Shown here: positions 1-5,116 of the stretch, one piece after another
Numbering within the stretch: position 1 is the stretch's first letter
How the letters are laid out: every line of letters starts with the position of its first letter
The notes under the pieces: model-generated
Databases searched by the model: none
What the model saw: the letters and a program-made list of their open reading frames with translations, nothing else
Told to the model about the DNA's origin: nothing
Source: Acidimicrobiaceae bacterium
GTDB lineage: Bacteria; Actinomycetota; Acidimicrobiia; Acidimicrobiales; RAAP-2
Assembly: GCA_003164275.1 (NCBI GenBank)
Contig: PLSY01000086.1
Coordinates: 1-5,116, forward strand
Reading direction: 5' to 3'
Length of the DNA stretch: 5,116 bases
Made by a program: the position numbers and the translations under genes

Positions 1-603
1 GCCGAGGTGCAGGCCATGATCCAAGCCGCCGAATCGGACGACCCAGACATGGCCGCGCTCATCGCCCTGGCTGCGGTGACCGGAGCCCGACGCGGTGAAT
101 TGTGCGGGCTCCGGTGGGGTGACGTGGACTGGACCGGCCACACCTTGACCATCGAGCGGTCGGTCGCCACGATGGGTCGAGGGCAGCTCATCACGAAGGA
201 CACGAAGACCCACGCCGCCAGGCGTCTGGCCCTCGACACCTTCGGGGAAGAGACACTGAAGCGTCACCTACTCGTTATGGAGGACCGGGCCGTTGACCTG
301 GGAATCTCCATCACGCCCGACTCCCCCATCTTCACCTACGACCTTGTGCGCCCGATCGCTCCAGACACCGTGAGTCACTACGTAAGGTCCATCGCCACGA
401 AGGTCGGAGTGAACACTCACCTGCACGCGCTGCGTCACTTCGCTGCCACGGAGCTCATCGGCGCCGGCCATGATGTGCGGACCGTCGCCGGGCGGCTGGG
501 CCACCGGGACGCCTCGGTGACCCTGAAGGTCTACTCCCACGCTCTGCCAGAACGGGACCGGGACGCGGCCGCAGCCCTCGGGAAAGCACTGACTCCTGGA
601 TGA
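1..603 (+). CDS. Tyrosine recombinase/phage-type integrase, C-terminal catalytic domain (5' truncated by window edge)
   Basis: The reading frame is open from base 1 and ends at TGA 601-603, so only about 200 C-terminal residues are present; a full integrase of this family is usually 350-450 aa with an N-terminal arm-binding and core-binding region. The tyrosine recombinase signature is complete. It has Arg I in TGARRGEL (codon about 88-90), the Lys in TKTHAARR, the HALRH box (H-x-x-R), the second His in LGHRDAS and the nucleophile Tyr in KVYSH (codon 532-534). The enzyme would cut and rejoin DNA at att sites through a 3'-phosphotyrosine link to integrate or excise an element. Its composition (68% GC in the first 60 bases, no TTA codons noticed) differs from the operon that follows. 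It sits upstream of defence genes, in line with carriage by a genomic island or prophage-like element. No att site or tRNA is visible. Identity as a tyrosine recombinase is firm; the exact subfamily is not. Confidence 0.95.
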   Translation, partial: AEVQAMIQAAESDDPDMAALIALAAVTGARRGELCGLRWGDVDWTGHTLTIERSVATMGRGQLITKDTKTHAARRLALDTFGEETLKRHLLVMEDRAVDLGISITPDSPIFTYDLVRPIAPDTVSHYVRSIATKVGVNTHLHALRHFAATELIGAGHDVRTVAGRLGHRDASVTLKVYSHALPERDRDAAAALGKALTPG

Positions 604-626
604 TCCCCAGTCCGCCCTTCGGCTGA

Positions 627-659
627 AACCGCCGTCTGGCAGCACTGAGCCTGGCGGTT
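627..659 (+). terminator. Inverted repeat just after the integrase stop, possible terminator
   Basis: AACCGCC (627-633) pairs perfectly with GGCGGTT (653-659) around a 19-base loop, in which GGC (638-640) and GCC (649-651) could add an inner stem. It begins 24 bases after the integrase stop codon, where a transcription terminator would be expected. No T-tract follows, so it is not a classical intrinsic terminator. Such stems without a U-run are common in high-GC bacteria, but it could equally be an integrase arm site or chance. Confidence 0.3.
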
Positions 660-794
660 GATGCTGGAATGACTCTCCTGGCGCTCCCGGCTTGGTTCCA
701 CCTGGTCCTCGGCGCGGTCGTCCATCTCACAATTCACCGGGTCGGGGGCCTGAAGAAGGCGTCCTGACTGTGGAGGGAACAGAACGCGGATCTC

Positions 795-814
795 CTTTGG
801 CGGGTGTGCCAAGG
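795..814. repeat. Short hairpin-forming inverted repeat
   Basis: Bases 795-801 pair with 808-814 as a 7-bp stem containing one G-T wobble, around the 6-base loop GGGTGT. It lies about 150 bases upstream of the ietA start in the presumed leader or promoter region. A regulatory role is possible but nothing else supports it. Confidence 0.25.
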
Positions 815-887
815 TGGAGCGGTGCATCGATCCAAACCCCTCGTGCAGGCCCATGGGCTTCGCCGCTGGAGCCAGTCCTGCCTGCCA

Positions 888-909
888 GTGGCCCCAGGAG
901 GGGGGCCAC
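888..909 (+). promoter_or_regulatory. Strong hairpin with AGGAGG in the loop, upstream of ietA
   Basis: GTGGCCCC (888-895) and GGGGCCAC (902-909) form a perfect 8-bp, seven-GC-pair stem around the six-base loop AGGAGG (896-901). The loop is a perfect Shine-Dalgarno sequence. The stem base lies 9 bases before an in-frame ATG at 919 and about 54 bases before the favoured ietA start at 964. No T-run follows, so a simple intrinsic terminator is unlikely. It could be a leader structure that affects ribosome access, a protein-binding operator, or a pause or attenuation element if the operon promoter lies upstream. The structure is directly visible; its function is inference. Confidence 0.45.
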
Positions 910-947
910 CCCGGCCAGATGATGGTGTCCCATGGCACTCCAGCGTT

Positions 948-954
948 AGGTGAG
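948..954 (+). promoter_or_regulatory. Ribosome binding site deciding the ietA start
   Basis: AGGTGAG at 948-954 differs little from the AGGAGG consensus and ends 9 bases before ATG 964, a good spacing. A second match, GGAG at 958-961, is only 2 bases from the ATG and too close to work for it. This favours ATG 964 over the in-frame upstream starts at 814, 919 and 922. Confidence 0.6.
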
Positions 955-963
955 AATGGAGAT

Positions 964-1941
964 ATGGCCCGATCCGACCTCCTCGTGTCCCTAGTCCGGT
1001 CCGGCGCGGCCGGTGACCAGAGCAGCTTTCGGCGGACCGTCGAGGCGCTCATTGCCGAAGAGCGGGCAAAGAAGCATGGAGTGTTGGCTGAAGAACTCAG
1101 CGAGGCAATCGCCCAGTCACGACTGCCTGGACTAGTCGCGAGCAATGGAAACGGAAACCACATGAAGGGAAGCGACGATCTCGTTCACGAAATGGTTCCG
1201 GAGAGGCGGCTCGGCGACCTCATATTGCCTCCTGCCGTGACCTCAGCGACTACAGAACTCGTGGAGGAGCAACACCGAGCAGAACTTCTGCGTTCCTACG
1301 GGATGGAGCCTCGCCACCGCGTCCTGCTTGTAGGGCCGCCGGGGAGTGGCAAGACGTCGCTCGCCGAGGCTATCGCGACTGAAGCGATGGTGCCCCTCAT
1401 TGTTGTGAGGTACGAGACCCTCATTGGTAGTTATCTTGGCGAAACTGCCGGGCGCCTGCACAGAATCTTTGAATCAGTGCGACATCGCCAATGCGTGTTA
1501 TTTCTTGACGAATTCGACACCCTTGGCAAGGAAAGAGGCGACGAACATGAGACAGGCGAAATCAAGCGCGTAGTCAGTTCGCTCCTCTTGCAGATTGACC
1601 GGCTCCCCAGCTATGTCATCGTTGTCACGGCTACCAACCATCCAGAGTTACTTGATCGAGCCGTATGGCGCCGGTTCCAGCTACGGCTTTCACTGCCGAA
1701 GGCAACCCGCGCCGGGATCGAACATTGGCTGGAGAAATGGGTGCGTCAAACTGGACGACCTCTCGGGCTGGCGCCCCGAACCTTGGCCGACAAACTTGTG
1801 GGTGCAAGCTATGCGGAAGTTGAGGAGTTCGCACGCGATGTAGACCGGCGGGCCATTCTCTCCATGCCGGAACCCGACATGAAATTGATCCTGCGTACAC
1901 GCTTGGACCAATGGACTGACCGAGCGCGTCCCGAACAATGA
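964..1941 (+). CDS. ietA: IetA-like AAA+ ATPase of an IetAS protease-ATPase defence pair
   Basis: This 325-residue cytoplasmic protein has a helical N-terminal region (residues 1-75) and one AAA+ module of the classical FtsH/spastin-like type. Visible motifs are Walker A GPPGSGKT (124-131), a pore-loop-like GSYLGE (155-160, candidate aromatic Tyr157), Walker B VLFLDEFD (178-185), sensor 1 TATN (222-225), an arginine-finger candidate WRRF (235-238) and a small helical lid (about 246-300). All catalytic residues for ATP hydrolysis are present. A membrane segment is absent, unlike FtsH. ATG 964 is preferred because of the AGGTGAG site and because MARSDLL resembles the conserved N-terminus I recall for this family; an in-frame extension back to 814 has a non-conserved, Pro/Gly-rich translation. 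Its last bases overlap the downstream S8 protease gene by ATGA. In known IetAS pairs the ATPase works with the subtilase; here it probably unfolds or remodels the protease or its substrate. Codons at 1498 and 1648 are the rare leucine TTA, and 1501-1560 is only 50% GC, hinting at foreign origin. Confidence 0.9.
   Translation: MARSDLLVSLVRSGAAGDQSSFRRTVEALIAEERAKKHGVLAEELSEAIAQSRLPGLVASNGNGNHMKGSDDLVHEMVPERRLGDLILPPAVTSATTELVEEQHRAELLRSYGMEPRHRVLLVGPPGSGKTSLAEAIATEAMVPLIVVRYETLIGSYLGETAGRLHRIFESVRHRQCVLFLDEFDTLGKERGDEHETGEIKRVVSSLLLQIDRLPSYVIVVTATNHPELLDRAVWRRFQLRLSLPKATRAGIEHWLEKWVRQTGRPLGLAPRTLADKLVGASYAEVEEFARDVDRRAILSMPEPDMKLILRTRLDQWTDRARPEQ
1938..1941 (+). promoter_or_regulatory. ATGA stop/start overlap coupling ietA and ietS
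   Basis: The A of the ietS start ATG (1938-1940) lies inside the last ietA codons and the ietA stop is TGA 1939-1941. The 20 bases before ATG 1938 have no purine-rich ribosome site. This arrangement normally gives translational re-initiation, so the protease would be made only when the ATPase is translated, keeping the two in step. Confidence 0.8.
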
Positions 1942-4481
1942 CCGATGTCACTCTCCCGACTTATCGCCCAATCCTCCTGACCTCTCCTGCGAATCGGCGC
2001 CTATTTGCTCCCCGAGGCATGGGTGGGGAGAGCGCGCGGCTTCCAACTCGCGGTCGTCAGACCCAACGCCTTACACCTCGCTTCGATGCTCTCATCACAT
2101 CGTTGGAACAGCAACGGGTAACAGCACAAACAAGTCTCCCTGCGAGCGATCCGGAACTTGTCCTCGTCTTCGAGACGCGGGGCAGCGTCAGTGAAGTGTT
2201 CACCGCAGTGAAGAAAGCCGGCCTCGAACTCCTGATCGAGGTCGAAGATGAGTTCGAGCCTGACGAAGACTTTCAGAAGGAGGCGGCGAAGCCTGCAGAC
2301 GTACCCGGGCTTCTGCACGTGGCACTTGCGAGCTTGGAGGCCGTTCGCCAGCTCCGCCAGTTGTGGGAAACGTGGTCGCGCGGCGAGCCACTCGTCGGAT
2401 TTGGCGGCATGGGTAGCGGCCTTGCGTCACTCTTCAATCACCTCAAGGACGTGCGGCCGTGGGGCCCCGATGATCGAGTGCGATCCACTGGGTTGGTCGA
2501 CGCGATTGAGGATCGATTGGCCTCGGGCGTTCAGGAAGTGCCAATCGAGGCTGAACTTTGGTTCTACGAATCGACAGCACGCCGGTCTGAGGCGGAGACC
2601 GACGTGCGTAACGCAATCGCCGAGCTTGGTGGACGGGTTACCCTCACGGCGATTCATGAGGGATTCGGATACCACGGCATCGCAGCAATCATCCCAACAG
2701 ACTCGCTACGAGTCATCTCGGATCAGGGTCCGGCCGCGATTCAACTACTCCGCAGCAACGACATCTTCGTCGTTCGGCCCGGCGGCCAATCAGTACAACC
2801 TTCAGAAGACGATGCGCGACCTGGAAGCGCATCGTGGCCCATAGGGGTGGCGCTGCCAACTGGCGACCCGACGGTGCTCTTGTTGGATGGCTTGCCTGCT
2901 GCAAACCACGCGCGACTAGCTGGCCGAGTGGTCGTGGTGGATCCTGATGGGCTAGATGACGGGACCTACGACGCGCAACTTAGGCGGCACGGAACGGAGA
3001 TGGCGTCGCTCATTGTCTGGGGGGACTTAGGCGCCGACGAAAGTCCTCTGAATCGACCCGTCCTGGCGCGACCAATTCTGAAGCCTGATCCTGGATCTCT
3101 GCGACAGGACGAGGCGGTGCCCGAAGGCATGCTTCTACCCGACCTAATGGTTCGCATATTTCGGGAGATTGCAGCCAACACACCTTCAATTCGAATCGTC
3201 AACCTATCGGTTTGCGATCCACACGCACCCTTTGAAACCATCCCCAGCGGTTGGGCTAGGGCTCTGGACTGGCTGACAGCCGAGCATGGCGTGCTTTCGG
3301 TCGTTTCCGCAGGCAACCACCCTACCGTGGAGCTGGCCGTCGACCGAGACATGTTTGCCGCTGCGCAGGACGGTGACCGACGTCGGTGGACACTTGAGGC
3401 GCTCCAAACTCATGCGCTGTCGCGTAGGTTGCTCACTCCCGCCGAGTCGATCAATTCCCTAACTGTAGGAGCCCTTCATAGCGACGCCGCTGGCATCTAC
3501 GTGACTGGCCACCGGGTGGATCTGCTCGAAGATGCGTTGATTCCAAGTCCCGTCAGCGCCATCGGACGGGGGTTCCGGCGCAGCGTGAAGCCTGATGTGC
3601 ATGCCCCAGGCGGACGGCAACTCTTCACTGTGGATTTGGGTAGTCCGGTGGCTTCGACGCGGCTGTACCCGGCGACCGGGACGTTGTCGCCTGGGCTCCG
3701 CGCCGCATGCCCCACTCCGGCAGATCCCACAACAGGAGAGGTTCACATTCGCGGTACGAGCGGTGCGACAGCGCTCGCTTCGCGGCGAGCGGCCCGACTT
3801 CTGGACCTCGTCGACACACTTCGCCCAGGTGTCGCTGGCTTCGAAGATCGCCACATTGCCGCCGCATTGAAGGCCTTGGTTGTGCACGGCGCCGAGTGGC
3901 CCGACACCAGGTTGGTCAATGATGCAAGCGACGGACTACCAACTGATCGCTTTCTCACGTACGGATGGCTAGCGACCGACCATGTTCTCGGTTGCCCAAC
4001 TCATCGGGTCACTGTGTTGGCTGTAGGAGACCTCGCCGCGCGGGAGGAGGAAGATGTTGTCATCCCGCTTCCCTTGGCTCTGAGCGGCTTAGTGGGAAAG
4101 CGTCGTGTCACCGCGACGCTCGCCTGGCTTTCACCCATCAACTGGCGCCATCGCCAATACCGTCGTGCCAAACTAGGATTTGGCAAGCCAGGCGGCGCAT
4201 TGAAACCCGTGATCGAGTCCAAACAGATCGGGTCTCAGCGAGCCCAGCGCGGTACGGTGCAGCATCAAATCTACGAGGGGAGCGGCGCCGTTCCCATCGG
4301 GGATGACGACAACCTCCGTCTCACAGTGCAGTGCATGGAGCAAGCGGGCGGGTTGAACGGCACGTCCATACCGTACGCCATTGCAATCAGCTTTGAAGTA
4401 GCTGAGGCTCTCGGCGTGGACGTGTACGCGGAGGTTGCGGCCAGAATCCGACCTCCGGTCCGGGTTGCTGCACGGCCATAG
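1938..4481 (+). CDS. ietS: IetS-like intracellular subtilisin-family (S8) serine protease
   Basis: This 847-residue protease has no signal peptide or membrane segment, so it should act in the cytoplasm. The subtilase domain spans about 311-650 with the full active site: Asp317 in LLLDGLP, His351 in RRHGTEMAS, oxyanion Asn460 in SAGN and nucleophile Ser608 in RGTSGATALAS. The usual Pro of GTSxAxP is replaced by Leu. Before it lie two stretches with a beta-alpha-beta-beta-alpha pattern, about 72-150 (starting PELVLVFET) and 204-281 (starting EAELWFY, ending DIFVVRP), resembling inhibitor I9-type propeptide folds. After it, about 687-830 looks beta-rich and contains LAWLSPINWRHRQYRRA, a segment I associate with this family. 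ATG 1938 overlaps the ietA stop as ATGA and has no Shine-Dalgarno sequence, so translation probably depends on ribosomes finishing ietA. TTA codons occur at 3027 and 4089. The partner ATPase and length fit IetS of the IetAS pair (Ti plasmid stability; later found as phage defence). S8 assignment is certain; the defence role is inferred from family and context. Confidence 0.92.
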   Translation: MTDVTLPTYRPILLTSPANRRLFAPRGMGGESARLPTRGRQTQRLTPRFDALITSLEQQRVTAQTSLPASDPELVLVFETRGSVSEVFTAVKKAGLELLIEVEDEFEPDEDFQKEAAKPADVPGLLHVALASLEAVRQLRQLWETWSRGEPLVGFGGMGSGLASLFNHLKDVRPWGPDDRVRSTGLVDAIEDRLASGVQEVPIEAELWFYESTARRSEAETDVRNAIAELGGRVTLTAIHEGFGYHGIAAIIPTDSLRVISDQGPAAIQLLRSNDIFVVRPGGQSVQPSEDDARPGSASWPIGVALPTGDPTVLLLDGLPAANHARLAGRVVVVDPDGLDDGTYDAQLRRHGTEMASLIVWGDLGADESPLNRPVLARPILKPDPGSLRQDEAVPEGMLLPDLMVRIFREIAANTPSIRIVNLSVCDPHAPFETIPSGWARALDWLTAEHGVLSVVSAGNHPTVELAVDRDMFAAAQDGDRRRWTLEALQTHALSRRLLTPAESINSLTVGALHSDAAGIYVTGHRVDLLEDALIPSPVSAIGRGFRRSVKPDVHAPGGRQLFTVDLGSPVASTRLYPATGTLSPGLRAACPTPADPTTGEVHIRGTSGATALASRRAARLLDLVDTLRPGVAGFEDRHIAAALKALVVHGAEWPDTRLVNDASDGLPTDRFLTYGWLATDHVLGCPTHRVTVLAVGDLAAREEEDVVIPLPLALSGLVGKRRVTATLAWLSPINWRHRQYRRAKLGFGKPGGALKPVIESKQIGSQRAQRGTVQHQIYEGSGAVPIGDDDNLRLTVQCMEQAGGLNGTSIPYAIAISFEVAEALGVDVYAEVAARIRPPVRVAARP

Positions 4482-4553
4482 GGCCTGCCGGAACGCTCGA
4501 CATCCGCCCCGCCTGTTGCCTGAGCAACGGAAGGTCCGCCATCGCTCGATCTG
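4482..4553. other. Short spacer between convergent transcription units
   Basis: The ietS stop (4479-4481) and the end of the minus-strand unit face each other here. The spacer holds a hairpin at 4513-4530 and a direct repeat CGCTCGA (4494-4500 and 4543-4549) that is probably chance. No gene is seen. Confidence 0.5.
4513..4530. terminator. Hairpin between convergent genes, possible two-way terminator
   Basis: CTGTTGC (4513-4519) pairs with GCAACGG (4524-4530) around the tetraloop CTGA, as a 7-bp stem with one G-T wobble. It lies 31 bases after the ietS stop and 23 bases past the end of the small minus-strand ORF, the right place to end both transcripts. Neither strand has a T-run after it, so the call rests on position and symmetry. 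Confidence 0.35.
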
Positions 4554-4691
4554 CTACTCCATCTCGAAACCGTAGGCGTCCAGCTTCAGCGTCCGCGCAT
4601 TTTCTGTCACCGTTCGGGTCACGTGATCTGTGGTCGGACCCCGACAATTGAGCCACTTGACCTGGATCAGCTCACCGTGACCCGGCCCCAT
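4554..4691 (-). CDS. Possible small protein (45 aa) downstream of the type III res gene
   Basis: From ATG 4691-4689 to TAG 4556-4554 the minus strand encodes 45 residues beginning MGPGHGELIQVKWLN and ending LKLDAYGFEME. I do not recognise a family. It is the same frame as res and remains open all the way from the res TGA (60 sense codons after the stop), so it could also be a readthrough tail or a decayed extension. About three quarters of third codon positions are G or C, and the composition is protein-like (mixed charged, hydrophobic and aromatic residues, no low complexity). Against it, the ATG has no well-placed Shine-Dalgarno: the nearest GAGG is 18 bases upstream. If real it would be co-transcribed with res, 45 bases after its stop. 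Confidence 0.4.
   Translation of the reverse strand: MGPGHGELIQVKWLNCRGPTTDHVTRTVTENARTLKLDAYGFEME
4615..4684. repeat. 9-bp perfect inverted repeat with 52-base spacing
   Basis: CGGGTCACG (4615-4623) is the reverse complement of CGTGACCCG (4676-4684). Inside the loop, GTCGG (4633-4637) and CCGAC (4641-4645) form a smaller hairpin. The whole lies within the candidate 45-aa ORF. A repeat of this length may arise by chance in GC-rich DNA; a folded 3' end of the res transcript is the alternative. Confidence 0.25.
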
Positions 4692-4736
4692 GCAGATTGC
4701 TGCCAGTAACCTCGGATGTCCGTGGCAACTCTTTCC

Positions 4737-5116
4737 TCAGCCTGCGCCACTTTCAGCCAGCTGTTCGATCATGCCGGTGGCATCTGTAACGACTGCATAG
4801 TCGACGTCGATCGCGTCGAAGTGCCGGCGAGCGCACTCGATCTTCACGTTCTCCTCGTGACGCCGCTGTTCGGCTTCCAGAGATCCCTTGGTTTCCCGTA
4901 CCAAGTACAGGCGCTTCGTCTGCTCGAAGACGATTGCCCAGTCGGGGTTATAGGACCCGAGGGGCGTGTCGACCGTGAACCACGCGGGGAGCTTGACGAA
5001 GAACTTCACGCTCTTGTTGTCATCAAGGGCTTTGGCGAAACGTCGCTCCACCTCGGAGTCGATCTCGACGTGGTCAAAAGGCGTCTTGTCCTTGTTCTGC
5101 ACCTTGTAGAGGCGAG
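4737..5116 (-). CDS. Type III restriction enzyme Res subunit, C-terminal nuclease end (truncated by window edge)
   Basis: The minus-strand frame is open to the right edge of the window (the residues RLYK precede the first possible start, GTG 5102), so the N-terminus and the large helicase portion lie outside. The last 125 or so residues carry the PD-(D/E)xK nuclease of type III Res proteins: KFFVKLPAWF, DTPLGSYNPDW with catalytic Asp (codon 4941-4943), then LYLVRETKG with catalytic Glu (4893-4895) and Lys (4887-4889), followed by KIECARRHF and the closing strand VDYAVVTDA. Res is an ATP-driven translocase and endonuclease that acts with the Mod methyltransferase, cutting DNA about 25-27 bases from paired unmethylated sites. 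Mod is usually upstream of res, so it is expected beyond 5116 on the same strand. The nuclease motif is intact and the protein ends naturally at TGA 4739-4737. It lies tail-to-tail with ietS. Confidence 0.9.
   Translation of the reverse strand, partial: RLYKVQNKDKTPFDHVEIDSEVERRFAKALDDNKSVKFFVKLPAWFTVDTPLGSYNPDWAIVFEQTKRLYLVRETKGSLEAEQRRHEENVKIECARRHFDAIDVDYAVVTDATGMIEQLAESGAG

Larger units (their letters stand above)
604..963. other. Intergenic region between integrase and ietA; no convincing gene
   Basis: These 360 bases hold open frames on both strands, but the translations are rich in Pro, Arg, Gly and Ser, show no family motif, and overlap either the integrase end or the true ietA start, so I do not call them genes. 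The region does contain hairpin-forming sequences at 627-659, 795-814 and 888-909, and a short palindrome GCCCATGGGC at 849-858. The promoter of the ietAS operon should lie here, but I see no clear -35/-10 pair. No tRNA gene and no direct repeat that looks like an att core was found by eye. Some of it may be decayed sequence between the recombinase and its cargo. Confidence 0.6.

Noticed and set aside
692..922. 76-codon plus-strand open frame in the intergenic region
   Set aside because: Low-complexity Pro/Gly/Arg composition, no clear ribosome site or family resemblance, and overlap with hairpin structures.
952..957. GAGAAT as a -10 box for a leaderless ietA transcript
   Set aside because: It matches only four of six consensus bases, has no partner -35 at the right spacing (929-934 is CCCATG), and a ribosome site occupies the same bases.
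814..963. In-frame N-terminal extension of ietA from ATG 814 (50 extra residues)
   Set aside because: The extra translation is Pro/Gly-rich and unlike the family, it runs through the stable hairpin at 888-909, and ATG 964 has a good ribosome site at proper spacing.
604..963. CRISPR array, tRNA or att-core direct repeat near the integrase
   Set aside because: No regularly spaced repeats, no cloverleaf with a TTC-arm and acceptor stem, and no long direct repeat were found; the partner att site would lie outside the window anyway.
531..1163. 210-codon open frame on the minus strand across the integrase end, the intergenic region and the ietA start
   Set aside because: It overlaps two well-supported genes on the other strand, has no recognisable motif, and its Ser/Arg/Pro-rich translation is typical of antisense frames in GC-rich DNA.
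2248..2844. 198-codon plus-strand open frame inside ietS
   Set aside because: It is an out-of-frame shadow of ietS, which has clear family motifs throughout; its translation is Ser/Arg-rich and without motif.
3459..3887. 142-codon minus-strand open frame opposite the IetS catalytic serine region
   Set aside because: It is antisense to conserved subtilase sequence, with a Cys/Arg-rich translation and no supporting signal.
4387..4656. 89-codon minus-strand open frame at the end of ietS
   Set aside because: It overlaps the ietS C-terminus, and in 4554-4656 another minus-strand frame gives a much more protein-like sequence.

Overview
The window suggests a moderately high-GC bacterium, most likely an actinobacterium. 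The clues are a GC-rich coding style, an actinobacterial-looking tyrosine integrase and GC-rich third codon positions. No rRNA, tRNA or housekeeping gene is present to fix the lineage, so this is inference. The content is accessory DNA: a recombinase followed by two anti-phage defence modules, which is how a mobile defence island looks.

Layout. Positions 1-603 (+) hold the catalytic C-terminal domain of a tyrosine recombinase whose N-terminus lies outside the window. Positions 604-963 have no convincing gene but contain several hairpins, including a very stable one (888-909) with AGGAGG in its loop, and probably the promoter of the next operon. Positions 964-4481 (+) form a two-gene operon joined by a 4-base ATGA overlap: a small AAA+ ATPase (325 aa) and a large intracellular subtilisin-like (S8) protease (847 aa). 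This pair matches IetAS, first described as a Ti-plasmid stability/incompatibility pair and later listed among anti-phage defence systems. Positions 4482-4553 separate convergent transcripts and hold a hairpin. Positions 4554-4691 (-) hold a possible 45-residue ORF in the same frame as the gene before it. Positions 4737-5116 (-) are the C-terminal nuclease end of a type III restriction enzyme (Res), which continues beyond the right edge.

How the parts fit. The integrase could move the block. IetA, with intact Walker A and B, sensor 1, an arginine-finger candidate and a pore-loop aromatic, would use ATP to remodel a partner or substrate. IetS has a complete Asp/His/Asn/Ser catalytic set and would cleave protein inside the cell. 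Ahead of the catalytic domain IetS appears to carry two ferredoxin-like, propeptide-like segments, which would suit a protease held inactive until its ATPase or a phage signal releases it. The type III Res would cut unmodified DNA, with its Mod partner expected outside the window. Lower local GC and four TTA leucine codons in the ietAS operon, against none seen in the integrase, suggest the operon has a different origin from the integrase. The least-described items are the tandem inhibitor-like domains, the AGGAGG-loop hairpin and the small ORF after res.
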